Shown here piece by piece: positions 36,023 through 45,389 of a stretch of 64,000 nucleotides of DNA. This stretch comes from Dehalococcoidia bacterium (GTDB lineage Bacteria; Chloroflexota; Dehalococcoidia; E44-bin15): contig DATKYK010000034.1 in the NCBI GenBank assembly GCA_035528575.1, positions 55,091 through 119,090 of the forward strand, given 5' to 3'. The notes under the pieces are model-generated. The model worked only from the letters and a program-made list of their open reading frames with translations, was not told the origin of the DNA and searched no databases. The position numbers were made by a program, and so were the translations under genes. Numbering within the stretch: position 1 is the stretch's first letter; the number at the start of each line of letters is the position of its first letter.

Positions 36023-36514
36023 ATGAAGAGATGTCTTGTTGCTGTATCTGTGGTAATGCTTCTGGTTGGTCTGGCAGGAATGGTTAGCTGTGCTAATGAT
36101 GGATGGTGGCGTGGTGGAGTGGCACCGTCAGCGATAGTGGAAGATTTTTATCAGGCGGTAAACGAAGGGGACCTTTCCCAGGCTGAACAATTTGTAGGAG
36201 ATGTCCAGTTTATGGAGGTGGCTTATCTGGTGGTGGGCAATATACAAAGAGTTGAGATACTCGATGAGCTGATAGAGCCGGATATAAAAATACTTTATGG
36301 CCATGAAGTTCAGCGGGCGTGGATAACGATTAATGTAACCCTCAGCCCCAGTTTTGAAGAACCCACTGATTGGGATTTGTATAGGGAGCTTCGGTTTATT
36401 ACCAGCCCCTTTCCCGAAGGAGAGCACCTGTTGTATTTGCAAAAACATGACCCGGAGTATCGTCCAGAATGGGAAGGAGAGTGGATAATAAGGGGTAGCA
36501 TACTAGCAGACTGA
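36023..36514 (+). CDS. Small lipoprotein with NTF2-like (DUF4878-type) domain
   Basis: This 163-residue protein starts MKRCLVAVSVVMLLVGLAGM followed by a lipobox ending in VSC, so it is probably lipid-anchored outside the membrane. The mature part begins with IVEDFYQAVNEGDLSQAEQF, typical of NTF2-like DUF4878 proteins, and ends with WEGEWIIRGS. No function is known. ATG at 36023 is chosen over an upstream in-frame ATG because it places the basic n-region directly before the signal helix. Confidence 0.7.
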   Translation: MKRCLVAVSVVMLLVGLAGMVSCANDGWWRGGVAPSAIVEDFYQAVNEGDLSQAEQFVGDVQFMEVAYLVVGNIQRVEILDELIEPDIKILYGHEVQRAWITINVTLSPSFEEPTDWDLYRELRFITSPFPEGEHLLYLQKHDPEYRPEWEGEWIIRGSILAD

Positions 36515-36782
36515 CATTTCCCCCTAAGTCCACTGAACCGAGGAGTCAAGGGAATCTGTTCAGCCATTCTCTCACTGGATACTTGCTAGAAAGAGTCAAA
36601 TAGGCCCAAAAATCGGGTGATTGGTGAGCTTGCCGCAGGGCCATTTAATTAAGTCATCCCAGTATTAATCTTGAGATTCCGAAACAAGTTCAGAGTGATA
36701 ATGTAAGTTGCTATAGCTCTGAATTATACCCACAATAGGCAAGCGGTGACCTGTCATTAATTTACTGGATGACTACGAAGTG
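36515..36782. other. Spacer without recognisable features
   Basis: No protein-like frame, clear hairpin or repeat was found between the lipoprotein gene and the next promoter. Confidence 0.5.
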
Positions 36783-36811
36783 GTTACAGGGTTATATTGG
36801 TATGGTATAAT
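36783..36811 (+). promoter_or_regulatory. Promoter of the DUF6391-like gene
   Basis: GTTACA (36783-36788) and a perfect TATAAT (36806-36811) are 17 bases apart; the start of transcription is expected about 12 bases before the ATG, with GGGAGG in between. Confidence 0.65.
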
Positions 36812-36829
36812 TATACACGGGTGGGAGGT

Positions 36830-37318
36830 ATGAATAGCGATATAATTACGGTGCTGCGTCAGAATCATGCCCTGGAGCATGCCACTATCTCCCTGTTGAC
36901 CAGGAAGCTTGACTCAAGCATTAGGATAATGGGGATGACCACTTTTGACGGCTTTTATATCTATGGGAATCTTCCCAGCAAAGCGGTTCGTGAGGCAGCC
37001 ACAGAGGGGCTGGTCCGCTTGCAGGGGGGTGAGCGAGAGCTTGCGGTTTCTCCCCTCTGCGGGACCAACATTGTACTAGCAGGGATTATAGCGGCGGTAG
37101 CTTGCCTTCTTGCGTTGGGGAGTAATAACCGGGGGCATCGGCTGCCACTGGCCATTATGGCGGCAGTCGGGGCGATCATCATTGCCCAGCCCGCAGGCAG
37201 GGCCGCTCAGAAGTATGTTACCACCTGTTCAAGCCTCCCCGATGTTACCATCAAGCGAATCACCCGCCGTGGTTCAGGCAGACGAATCCTCTACAAGGTA
37301 GAAACGGCCCATCGGTAG
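36830..37318 (+). CDS. DUF6391-like small membrane protein
   Basis: This 162-residue protein has the conserved N-terminal motif VLRQNHALEHATISLL found in DUF6391 proteins, a soluble middle part, two transmembrane segments (NIVLAGIIAAVACLLALGS and LPLAIMAAVGAIIIAQP) and a basic C-terminus. The HALEHA motif resembles a metal site but no activity is known. ATG at 36830 follows GGGAGG and is preferred to an upstream ATG inside the promoter. Confidence 0.75.
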   Translation: MNSDIITVLRQNHALEHATISLLTRKLDSSIRIMGMTTFDGFYIYGNLPSKAVREAATEGLVRLQGGERELAVSPLCGTNIVLAGIIAAVACLLALGSNNRGHRLPLAIMAAVGAIIIAQPAGRAAQKYVTTCSSLPDVTIKRITRRGSGRRILYKVETAHR

Positions 37319-37414
37319 GCTTGCTCTCTGGCTTAGCCCGCCCGCTGTTGCTTTCACCAGTTCATCACTCCGAGACCGTTATAAAAGAGGTGCAGGATAC
37401 TTCCTGCCGGGGGT

Positions 37415-37497
37415 CTGGGGGTGTCCCCCAGCTTTAAAAAGTCCCCCAAGATTGGGGGATTAGGGGGTTGAGTGAGACTATTTCAGCAGTCTCACTC
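37415..37497. other. Three consecutive hairpins
   Basis: Perfect stems lie at 37415-37431 (CTGGGGG/CCCCCAG), 37442-37459 (TCCCCCAA/TTGGGGGA) and 37470-37497 (GAGTGAGACT/AGTCTCACTC, 8-nt loop). The first is followed by CTTTAAAAAG. They may include the terminator of the upstream gene and part of a repeat element. Confidence 0.55.
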
Positions 37498-37549
37498 CTA
37501 ATATATGGTATCGCCATACTACTCTTATGCCAGTTTGGGCACTGTTCAC

Positions 37550-37740
37550 GCTTTATGGTTTATGGTGATTGGTAATTAGTAACGGCTGAATGTATTCGGT
37601 TATTGCGAGCCTGCCAAGTCGGGGCATGGCAATCTCCGCGTTACATTGGGGAGTTAGTGAATCGGTGATTATGGCATGGCTGAATATACACCTGTCAAAC
37701 CTGGAGATTGCCATGTTACTTCGTGCCTCGCAATGACGCA
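37550..37740. repeat. REP-like composite repeat
   Basis: A GGTGATTGGTAATTAGTAA block is followed by TTATTGCGAGCCTGCC, GGGGCATGGCAATCTCC, then a second inverse half GGAGATTGCCATG with CTCGCAATGACGC at the end: a paired REP-like unit about 140 bp long. Confidence 0.65.
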
Positions 37741-37792
37741 TTAATACTCGCCACAATGTCGGGATCTCGCGGGGGCGGATGAGAACTTTACA

Positions 37793-37821
37793 TTGAAAAG
37801 CATAGCTTCATAGGCTATAAT
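37793..37821 (+). promoter_or_regulatory. Promoter of aspS
   Basis: TTGAAA (37793-37798) and TATAAT (37816-37821), 17 bases apart, followed by a short leader with AAAGGGA before the ATG at 37846. Confidence 0.75.
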
Positions 37822-37845
37822 CGACATGATATTTAAAGGGATTTT

Positions 37846-39606
37846 ATGTTTAGGACTCATAGTTGTGGCGAGCTGACCGTAGAGCATATCGGCGAGCGGG
37901 TAACCCTTGCAGGATGGGTGCATCGGCGGCGGGATCACGGCGGGCTGGTGTTTATTGACCTGAGAGACGGTGCTGGCCTGGTACAGGTGGTATTCAATCC
38001 TGAGGTATCGGGGGCGGGACACGGGGTTGCTACCGGGTTGCGCAATGAGTATGTGATTCAGGTCACCGGCGATGTGGCGAAGCGCCCGCCGGGAACGGAG
38101 AATCCGAATATCACCACCGGGGAGGTGGAGGTCCTTGTACAGCAGGTGCAGATCCTCAATCCGTCAAAGACACCGCCATTTTACATTAATGAGGATATAG
38201 AGGTGGAAGAGAATCTCCGCCTCCGCTACCGCTATCTCGACCTGCGCCGCCCGAGGGTGAAGCAGAACATTCTGTTGCGGCATCGGGTTATCAAGTTCAT
38301 GCGCGATTTCCTGGACGAGCGGGGCTTTATCGAGATCGAGACCCCGATACTGATCAAGAGCACCCCTGAAGGGGCACGGGACTATCTGGTGCCCAGCCGG
38401 GTTCACCCAGGCAGGTTCTATGCCCTGCCCCAGTCCCCACAGCAGCTGAAGCAACTGCTCATGGTGGCCGGCTTCGAGAAATATTTCCAGGTTGCCCGCT
38501 GCTTCCGCGATGAAGACCTGCGTGCCGACCGCCAGCCGGAGTTCACCCAGCTCGACCTGGAGATGAGCTTTATCGATGAGGAGGACATCCTGGTTCTCAT
38601 GGAGGAGCTTTTTATCTCACTGGTAGAGAATATTACCCCCGACATGCGGGTTTTAAAGCCCTTTCCACGCCTTAGCTACCGCGATACCATGGAGCGCTAT
38701 GGGACGGATAAGCCTGATCTGCGCTACGGTCTGGAGATCAGGGGTATCTCGGACATCGTTGCCGGCTCCGAGTTCACCGTGTTTCGCTCCGCCCTGGATG
38801 CAGGGGGAGTGGTGAGGGGGATATGTGCCCCCGGTTGCGCCCATTACTCCCGCCGCCAACTGGATGAGCTGGCGGAGTTTGTCCGCACCTATGGGGCAAA
38901 GGGGCTTATTACCCTCCCCATCGGGGAGCAAGAGGCGAAATCGGTTCTGGGCAAGCACCTTACCGCCGACCAGATAGGGGAGATGGCGAGGTGTTTCGAG
39001 GCGAAGGAGGGGGATCTCCTACTACTGGTTGCAGGGGAGACCCAAATGGTTGAGGGGTCGCTGGGGGCACTTCGTGGCGAGATGGCACGTCGCCTGGGGC
39101 TTTTGGATGCCAACCTCCTTGTCTTCTGCTATATACTGGATTATCCCCTTCTAGAGAAGGGGGAGGGTAGCAGGTGGGAGCCGATGCATCACCCGTTCAC
39201 TGCACCCAGGGACGAGGATATTCCCCTTATCGACAGTGCACCGGAGAGGGTGCACGCCAAACACTATGACCTGGTATGCAATGGGTGCGAGCTTTCCAGT
39301 GGCAGCATCAGGATACATAACCGCGAGCTTCAGGAGAAGGTTTTCAATCTGTTGGGTTATGGCAAAGAGGAGGTCAAAAAGCGGTTCGGATACCTCCTTG
39401 AGGCCTTTGAGTACGGTGCCCCGCCCCATGGTGGCATAGCACCGGGCATTGATCGGGTGGTGATGCTACTCGCTGGTGCAGAGAGCATCAGGGACGTTAT
39501 CCCTTTCCCCAAGAACAAGAGCGCCGTGGACGTTATGTTCGATGCCCCCTCCGAGATATCGGAGGAGCAACTCAGGGAGCTTCATCTCAGATTAAGGCTC
39601 GATTGA
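37846..39606 (+). CDS. aspS: Aspartyl-tRNA synthetase
   Basis: This 586-residue class II enzyme has the bacterial plan: N-terminal OB-fold anticodon domain (VTLAGWVHRRRDHGGLVFIDLRD), catalytic core with motif 1 (FIEIETPIL), the flipping loop, motif 2 (FRDEDLRADRQPEFTQLD), the bacterial GAD insertion at about 290-420 and motif 3 (GIAPGIDRVVMLL). Whether it also charges tRNA-Asn cannot be decided here. The next gene starts two bases after its stop. Confidence 0.97.
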   Translation: MFRTHSCGELTVEHIGERVTLAGWVHRRRDHGGLVFIDLRDGAGLVQVVFNPEVSGAGHGVATGLRNEYVIQVTGDVAKRPPGTENPNITTGEVEVLVQQVQILNPSKTPPFYINEDIEVEENLRLRYRYLDLRRPRVKQNILLRHRVIKFMRDFLDERGFIEIETPILIKSTPEGARDYLVPSRVHPGRFYALPQSPQQLKQLLMVAGFEKYFQVARCFRDEDLRADRQPEFTQLDLEMSFIDEEDILVLMEELFISLVENITPDMRVLKPFPRLSYRDTMERYGTDKPDLRYGLEIRGISDIVAGSEFTVFRSALDAGGVVRGICAPGCAHYSRRQLDELAEFVRTYGAKGLITLPIGEQEAKSVLGKHLTADQIGEMARCFEAKEGDLLLLVAGETQMVEGSLGALRGEMARRLGLLDANLLVFCYILDYPLLEKGEGSRWEPMHHPFTAPRDEDIPLIDSAPERVHAKHYDLVCNGCELSSGSIRIHNRELQEKVFNLLGYGKEEVKKRFGYLLEAFEYGAPPHGGIAPGIDRVVMLLAGAESIRDVIPFPKNKSAVDVMFDAPSEISEEQLRELHLRLRLD

Positions 39607-39607
39607 A

Positions 39608-41227
39608 GTGAATTTTAAACCGAGGGTGAGCCGCTTTATTCACACGGTTTGGGGAGGCAGGGGGAGAGAGCGAAGCAGGAGAACTGCCATTGCCCTGGTG
39701 GCGATGGCCTTTTTATTAATGGCCTTCAGTTGCCGCTTTTTGCCTGAGAGCGATGGTTTTAACCTCTCTGGCTCCTCTCCATCTACTCTGGACCCTGCTC
39801 TTTGCGCCGATGCCTTCTCGGCAGGCTACATCGTGGAGATATTCAGCGGTCTGGTCACCCTCGATAGTAACCTTAATGTGGTAGAGGATATCGCTGAGAG
39901 CTACGAAATTAGCACCGATGGCATGACCTATACCTTTAACTTACGCGAAGGGGTGATATTCCATGACGGCGGGGAGGTTACGGCCAGCGATTTCAAGTAT
40001 TCAATAGAACGTGCCGCTAACCCCGAGACCGGCTCTCCGGTGGTGGAGGCCTACCTCGGCGATATAGTGGGCGTTAAGGAGAAGTTGGGGGGCGAGGTAG
40101 ACGAGGTCAGTGGGGTCCGCGTGGTGGATGAAGAAACCCTTGAAATCACCATTGATGCCCCAAGGGCATACTTTCTGGCCAAGCTGACCAACCCCACTGC
40201 CTTTGTGGTGGATGAGGAGAATGTGGCGTCTGGGGACGACTGGTGGCGGCACCCCAATGGGACCGGGCCCTTCAAGCTGGAGGAGTGGCAGGCAGGACGG
40301 CACATCGTCCTGGAGCGGAACGAGGATTTTTATGGTGGTGAGGTCAAGCTGGATAGGGCAACCTTCCACCTGCGCGGCAACTCGATGACGATGTACGAGA
40401 ATGATGAGATCCAGATAACTCAGGTGGGTACAACTAACATCGAGAGGGTGCTCGATCCCACCAACCCGCTGAACCGGGAGCTGGTTGTCGTCCCCGAGCT
40501 TTCCGTTTCCTATATTGGCTTCAACAATGCAGTGCCCCCCTTCGATGATGAGAAGGTGCGTCAGGCATTCTGCCATGCTGTGGACAAGGACAAGATTACC
40601 CAGGTACTGCTAAAGGATGCCGTATCGCCTGCTGGCGGCATCCTCCCTCCGGGCATGCCGGGCTACAGTGAGGAACTGAAGGGCTTAAGCTATGATGTGG
40701 CGAAGGCACAGCAGCTTATCGCTGAGTCGAGCTACCATGACGACCTGCCGCCCATTGTTCTCTCCGTGTCAGGCAGTTGTGCCGGGGTGTCCGCTGTGGA
40801 TTCTGCCATTGCCTGGATGTGGCAGGAGAACCTGGGGGTTGAGGTGGCGATCGAGGTGATGGAGTTGGAGACCTTTCTCGATGATATGAGGGAAGGGAGG
40901 TTTCAGGCGTTTGAGATTGGCTGGATCGCAGACTACCCCGACCCCGAAGATTTTCTGGACCTCCTGTTTTACAGCGAAAGCCAGGAGAACCATACCGGCT
41001 ATAGCAATCACAAGGTGGACGAGTTGCTTGAGATAGCGCGCGTGGAAAGCGAGATCGAAGCCAGGCTGGTAATATATCAGGATGTAGAGCAGATCATCGT
41101 TGATGATGCCCCCTGGCTTCCTCTCTGGTTCGGGCAAAGCTACTACCTGGTGAAGCCCGAGGTAAAAGGCTTCTCCCCGGCACCTATGGTCATCCCCGTG
41201 CTCAAGGGTGTGTGGATAGAGGATTGA
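39608..41227 (+). CDS. ABC transporter peptide-binding lipoprotein (SBP family 5)
   Basis: This 539-residue protein has a basic N-terminus, a hydrophobic segment (AIALVAMAFLLMAFSC) ending in a likely lipobox Cys, and the OppA/DppA fold: STLDPALCADAFSAGYIVEI, the family signature ITLREG-like FNLREGVIFHDGGEVTASDF, GTGPFKLEEW and WIADYPDPEDF. It should capture peptides or nickel complexes outside the cell. No permease or ATPase genes are adjacent, so it is an orphan receptor. The start is GTG two bases after aspS; an internal ATG near codon 33 would remove part of the n-region. Confidence 0.9.
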   Translation: MNFKPRVSRFIHTVWGGRGRERSRRTAIALVAMAFLLMAFSCRFLPESDGFNLSGSSPSTLDPALCADAFSAGYIVEIFSGLVTLDSNLNVVEDIAESYEISTDGMTYTFNLREGVIFHDGGEVTASDFKYSIERAANPETGSPVVEAYLGDIVGVKEKLGGEVDEVSGVRVVDEETLEITIDAPRAYFLAKLTNPTAFVVDEENVASGDDWWRHPNGTGPFKLEEWQAGRHIVLERNEDFYGGEVKLDRATFHLRGNSMTMYENDEIQITQVGTTNIERVLDPTNPLNRELVVVPELSVSYIGFNNAVPPFDDEKVRQAFCHAVDKDKITQVLLKDAVSPAGGILPPGMPGYSEELKGLSYDVAKAQQLIAESSYHDDLPPIVLSVSGSCAGVSAVDSAIAWMWQENLGVEVAIEVMELETFLDDMREGRFQAFEIGWIADYPDPEDFLDLLFYSESQENHTGYSNHKVDELLEIARVESEIEARLVIYQDVEQIIVDDAPWLPLWFGQSYYLVKPEVKGFSPAPMVIPVLKGVWIED

Positions 41228-41573
41228 GCCTCTTATTTCGTTCACTGAATGGGGTTTATACCGGGGATCAGGAATTTGCATCGGTTATCATTGTGACGAC
41301 CACGATATCCCGGCTTGAGGGATCAGGCAACCTTATGTCAGGTTTGTATAAGACGTCCATTCCACGCTCTGGATTTCACTGGGTAGGATTGTGGAGGGAA
41401 GCTCATTAGAGGTTTCCATATGGAAAGGGTATATGCAATCTGTGGGCGTCACGGCAGAAATGAGTCTCGGGGTGGGCAGGTCTTAGGAGTGTGAGATTGT
41501 ATCAGAACCTCGCAGTGATAGGCTAAAAGATTCGTGTGCGATGTATCATAATGTACAGGACGAATACGGCTTC
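41228..41573. other. Spacer without recognisable features
   Basis: No convincing gene, repeat or terminator was seen between the binding-protein gene and the tig promoter. A 65-codon frame at the left edge overlaps the preceding gene and has no protein-like character. Confidence 0.45.
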
Positions 41574-41602
41574 TTGGATAGGTCTCTTTTTCATGTTATA
41601 AT
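41574..41602 (+). promoter_or_regulatory. Promoter giving a leaderless or near-leaderless tig transcript
   Basis: TTGGAT (41574-41579) and a perfect TATAAT (41597-41602) are 17 bases apart. Transcription should begin near 41609-41610, while the tig GTG is at 41611. No Shine-Dalgarno sequence is present and an in-frame TAA at about 41599 rules out an earlier start. Confidence 0.75.
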
Positions 41603-41610
41603 GGGATGCG

Positions 41611-42987
41611 GTGAAGGTTAAGGCAGAGCGAACAGAAAATAGCCAGATGGTGCTTGAGGTGGAGGCGGAGCCTGAGGAGGTAGAGCGCTCTCTGGAACAG
41701 GCCTATCATCGCCTGGTAAAGCGGGCCGAAGTACCCGGTTTTCGCCGCGGGAAGGCGCCCCGGGATATGCTGGAGAACTATGTGGGCAGGGGGGCACTCC
41801 TGGAGAGTGCACTGGAGAAGCTGGTTCCGCAACTGCTGAGCCGGGCTATCGAGGAGCAGGGGATCGATGTTATCGCTCATCCTGAGATCGAGATTACCAA
41901 GGCTGACCCCGTGACCTTTAAAGCTATCGTACCGTTACGTCCCACTGTGAAGCTGGGGAGCTATCGGGAGCTTGACATCGCGCCGGAGACTGTTACCTCC
42001 TCCGAGGAGGATGTAAACAGGGTTATCGAGCAGACTCGCTACCGGCAAGCCCCCTGGGAGCCGGTGGAGCGCCCTGTTAAGTTTGGCGACCTGGTGATTA
42101 TCGATATTATGGGTAGTGTGGAGGGGAAACCTCTACTGGATAGAAAAGACCTTGAATTTCAGGTGCAGGGGGGATTACCCTTCCCCGTCCCCGGGTTTGC
42201 CGAAAAATTGGAGGGAGTGGAGCGGGGGGAGGATATGGAGTTCAGTATTTCTCTTCCCTCTGATTACGGGGTGAGCGAGCTTTCCGGAAAGGAATGCTAC
42301 TTTAAGGTACGGGTTAGCGAGATAAAGGAGAAGAAGCTCCCTGAGCTCAACGATGAATTTGCCAGGAGCATTGGGCAGGGCTTCGAGACCCTCGATGCGC
42401 TTACCGATAGCGTAACCGAAAATATCCGGCTTGTGGCTGAGCAGAGCGCCAGGAGGCGCCATGAGGAGAAGGTCATCGATGCGGTGGTGGAGGGTTCCCA
42501 TGTGGAATTCCCGCCGATTTTTGTGGAGCAGGAGATTGACCGGTTTATAGCGGAGCAGGAAAGGGATCTGAGTCAAAATAGGATGAGCCTGGAGGACTAC
42601 CTCAGGATTAGCAAGAAGAGCAGGGATGAGTTCAGGGAGGAATTGCGGCCCGTGGCCAGCGGTCAGGTGGCGCGATCTATCGTAATCTCCAAGGTAGCAG
42701 AGGCGGAGGATATAGCAGTAAGCGATGAGGAGATCGATGGAGAGGTGGCGGAGATGGTTATGGGCGCGGGGGAGCAGGGGGAGGCATTGAAGAAGCTTTT
42801 CCAGTCTGCGGAAGCCCGTCAGTCACTGGAGAGGATGCTGGTTAGCAGGAAGACGATTGAGCGGCTGGTGGAGATCGCCTCGGGTGGGGCGGAATCTATA
42901 CCGGGGATTGCTGCAGCTACTTCGGGCGACGATAAGGCCACATCGGGAGAGCCCGAATTAATATCAGGCCAATCGGAAGTTATGTAA
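41611..42987 (+). CDS. tig: Trigger factor
   Basis: This 458-residue ribosome-bound chaperone has the N-terminal domain with the ribosome-docking GFRRGKAP signature near residue 45, the FKBP-type prolyl isomerase domain ([19 protein letters not shown] to [17 protein letters not shown]) and a C-terminal helical domain. The N-terminus aligns with known trigger factors from its first residue, supporting GTG 41611. A Ser/Gly-rich tail of about 35 residues is extra. clpP follows after 28 bases, a common arrangement (tig-clpP), but clpX is absent. Confidence 0.96.
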   Translation: MKVKAERTENSQMVLEVEAEPEEVERSLEQAYHRLVKRAEVPGFRRGKAPRDMLENYVGRGALLESALEKLVPQLLSRAIEEQGIDVIAHPEIEITKADPVTFKAIVPLRPTVKLGSYRELDIAPETVTSSEEDVNRVIEQTRYRQAPWEPVERPVKFGDLVIIDIMGSVEGKPLLDRKDLEFQVQGGLPFPVPGFAEKLEGVERGEDMEFSISLPSDYGVSELSGKECYFKVRVSEIKEKKLPELNDEFARSIGQGFETLDALTDSVTENIRLVAEQSARRRHEEKVIDAVVEGSHVEFPPIFVEQEIDRFIAEQERDLSQNRMSLEDYLRISKKSRDEFREELRPVASGQVARSIVISKVAEAEDIAVSDEEIDGEVAEMVMGAGEQGEALKKLFQSAEARQSLERMLVSRKTIERLVEIASGGAESIPGIAAATSGDDKATSGEPELISGQSEVM

Positions 42988-43015
42988 AGGCATAGTAGAG
43001 AAAGGAGTTAAGAAA

Positions 43016-43627
43016 ATGGAGTTAAAAGGGGTAATACCTTTTGTTACGGAGACCAGTGCTCGAGGGGAGCGCACTCTGGATATTTACTCGCTGCTCTTAA
43101 AGGAGCGGATAGTCTTTCTGGGCACGCCTATCACTGACCAAGTAGCGAACCTTATCATTGCCCAGCTTCTATACCTGGAGCGGGACGACCCGGAGAAGGA
43201 TGTCAGCCTCTATATCCACTGCCCTGGCGGGATAATCAACTCTGGTTTTGCCATCTACGATACCATGCAGCTCATCCGCTGTGATGTATCCACCATTTGC
43301 GTTGGCCTGGCGGCAAGCATGGGGACCCTCTTACTGTGTTCCGGTGCTAAGGGAAAGCGCTACACACTACCCAACGCCACCATCCACATGCATCAGCCGA
43401 TGGGTGGTGCCCAAGGGCAGGCTGCAGACATAGCTATTGCTGCCAAGGAGATTATAAGGATGCAGGAGAAGCTGCGCATCATTATCGCCAAGCATACCGG
43501 TCAGTCTTATGATAGGGTGGCCAAGGACACCGACCGCGATTTCTATTTGAGCGCAGAGCAGGCGGTGGAGTACGGGCTGGTGGACGAGATACTGGCCAAG
43601 GAAGAGCCCAAAGAGTCCAAGGGTTAA
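43016..43627 (+). CDS. clpP: ATP-dependent Clp protease, proteolytic subunit
   Basis: This 203-residue serine protease forms the barrel that degrades substrates fed by ClpX/ClpA/ClpC. The active-site Ser is in [11 protein letters not shown], His in [16 protein letters not shown] and Asp in [22 protein letters not shown] precedes the ATG. It is between tig and an enoyl-CoA hydratase gene. Confidence 0.97.
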   Translation: MELKGVIPFVTETSARGERTLDIYSLLLKERIVFLGTPITDQVANLIIAQLLYLERDDPEKDVSLYIHCPGGIINSGFAIYDTMQLIRCDVSTICVGLAASMGTLLLCSGAKGKRYTLPNATIHMHQPMGGAQGQAADIAIAAKEIIRMQEKLRIIIAKHTGQSYDRVAKDTDRDFYLSAEQAVEYGLVDEILAKEEPKESKG

Positions 43628-43645
43628 TCGAAAAGGAGGAGTTGG

Positions 43646-44419
43646 TTGGCAGAAACAATAATCTATGAGAAGAAGGGACATATTGCCTACTTTACCATAA
43701 ATCGCCCCGAGGCAATGAACGCATTTGATTTTGCCACCATGAGGACATTCAGCGAGGTCACGTTAAGATTTCGTGATGATGATGAAGCCTGGGTAGCAAT
43801 AATCACTGGGGCTGGCGATAAGGCGTTCTCCGCCGGTTTCGATCTTAAGGAGCTTATTCCGGGGCAGGATAAATTGCCATCTCCAGGCAGCGGGCCACCG
43901 CTCATCCAGCGGGGGCTCTATATCTGGAAACCCTTTATCGCAGCCATCAACGGCGTTGCCATGGGGGGCGGGCTGGAACTGGCTCTTGCCTGTGACCTGA
44001 GGATCGCCGCCGAAAATGCCACCTTCAGCGTTCCCGAGGTCAAGTGGAATCTGATCCCGGGCTGGGGGGGTACCCAGAGGCTGCCGCGGATGATACCACG
44101 GGCTAAGGCTGCCGAGATGCTGCTCACCGGCGATCGCATCGATGCCAACGAGGCCTACCGCCTGGGTCTGGTCAATAAGGTGGTTCCTGCCTCCGAGCTC
44201 ATGACTGCGGTGGAGGCACTGGCCAGCAGGATTGCGCAGAACGGCCCCCTGGCGGTCAGGGCGGCCAAAGAGGCCATGATAAGGGGCGCCAGCATGACCC
44301 TCGATGAAGGTATGGAACTGGAACTAAGCCTGGTGGATTCACTGCTGGATACTGAGGATGCTAAGGAGGGTCCAAGAGCCTTTGCCGAAAAGAGGAAGCC
44401 GGAGTTCAAGGGAAGATAG
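43646..44419 (+). CDS. Enoyl-CoA hydratase/isomerase family protein
   Basis: This 257-residue crotonase-fold enzyme probably hydrates 2-enoyl-CoA in beta-oxidation or butyrate metabolism. The oxyanion-hole segments AFSAGFDLKE and AAINGVAMGGGLELALACDLR are present, and both catalytic glutamates of true hydratases are found (Glu in GGGLEL and in FSVPEVK). The start is TTG with AAAGGAGG upstream. It converges on the 3-hydroxyacyl-CoA dehydrogenase gene with a 6-base gap. Confidence 0.92.
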   Translation: MAETIIYEKKGHIAYFTINRPEAMNAFDFATMRTFSEVTLRFRDDDEAWVAIITGAGDKAFSAGFDLKELIPGQDKLPSPGSGPPLIQRGLYIWKPFIAAINGVAMGGGLELALACDLRIAAENATFSVPEVKWNLIPGWGGTQRLPRMIPRAKAAEMLLTGDRIDANEAYRLGLVNKVVPASELMTAVEALASRIAQNGPLAVRAAKEAMIRGASMTLDEGMELELSLVDSLLDTEDAKEGPRAFAEKRKPEFKGR

Positions 44420-44425
44420 CGTTTT

Positions 44426-45322
44426 TTACCATTTCGACATCATATCTTCCCAGAAAGCATAGATGCCTTTTCCATGCCGCCCGCCGGTATACCCCGCCCT
44501 CACCATAGTCCGAATAAGGGGGTGTAGTTGACCTTTCTCCGAGCCCAATTCCCGTATGGCGTCTTCCTCGGAAACAGCGTAGGTGCCCCACGCGCCGCTG
44601 AAATCCCCCAGCTCCAGGGGTCCCATGGGCAGGTTGAATCCCAGCTTTAGCGCCTTATCGATATCCTGTGGAGAGGCGACCCGCTCCCAGACCATTTGCA
44701 GGCTCTCCCACCTCAGTGCCCGATAGGCCCTGTTGGCGATGAAGCCATAGCTGAAGTCCTTGCACACCACGAACTCCTTGCCCAGCTTCTTGACCAGGGC
44801 GCAGCCCAGCTCCACCGTTTCATCGGAGCTAAGCGTGCCCCTGACCACCTCCACCATCTTCATCACCCCCACCGGGTTGAAGAAATGTATGCCCAGCACC
44901 TTGTCCGGCCTGGCGGTGGCGCTGGCTATCTCCGTTATGTTCATCTGAGAGGTGTTCGAGGCAAGGATCGCGCCCGTTGGGGCATTCTCATCCAGCTTCT
45001 TGAAGACCTCCCGCTTAATTTCCAGATTCTCGGCCACGGATTCTATCACCAAGTCCGCATTCCTTGCCGCCTCGGAGATGTCGGTTGTTCCCCTAATCCT
45101 GCCCAATATCTCTTCCATCTGGGCCGGGGTCATTTTCTCCTTGTCCACAAAGAACTTCTTGAGCCTCTCTTCGATGGCGTCAAGCCCTCTCTTCACCGTT
45201 TCGTCCTTTCGTGACCACAGCACAACAGGGTACCCTCCAACATTTGAGAGAAGCTCCGCTATCTGAGAGCCCATCGTCCCTCCGCCTATAACCGCAACGT
45301 TTTTAATCTCCGCTAATTTCAA
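44426..45322 (-). CDS. 3-Hydroxyacyl-CoA dehydrogenase
   Basis: This 298-residue NAD enzyme oxidises 3-hydroxyacyl-CoA (or reduces acetoacetyl-CoA). It has the N-terminal NAD motif VIGGGTMGSQIAELL, ASNTSQMNITEIA, the catalytic His in GIHFFNPVGVMKMVEVV and Asn in the FIANRAYRAL region. Length is as for stand-alone 3-hydroxybutyryl-CoA dehydrogenases. The start is TTG with AAGGAGG seven bases upstream. With the hydratase and acyl-CoA dehydrogenase it covers three of four beta-oxidation steps. Confidence 0.93.
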   Translation of the reverse strand: MKLAEIKNVAVIGGGTMGSQIAELLSNVGGYPVVLWSRKDETVKRGLDAIEERLKKFFVDKEKMTPAQMEEILGRIRGTTDISEAARNADLVIESVAENLEIKREVFKKLDENAPTGAILASNTSQMNITEIASATARPDKVLGIHFFNPVGVMKMVEVVRGTLSSDETVELGCALVKKLGKEFVVCKDFSYGFIANRAYRALRWESLQMVWERVASPQDIDKALKLGFNLPMGPLELGDFSGAWGTYAVSEEDAIRELGSEKGQLHPLIRTMVRAGYTGGRHGKGIYAFWEDMMSKW

Positions 45323-45360
45323 CAGTGTACCTCCTTACGATAATAGCCTGACCATGGTGC

Positions 45361-45389
45361 ATTATATATCCTCGAACCAGCGCCCGCAA
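45361..45389 (-). promoter_or_regulatory. Promoter of the 3-hydroxyacyl-CoA dehydrogenase gene
   Basis: TTGCGG (45384-45389) and a perfect TATAAT (45361-45366) on the minus strand with a 17-base spacer, about 40 bases before the start codon. Confidence 0.6.
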
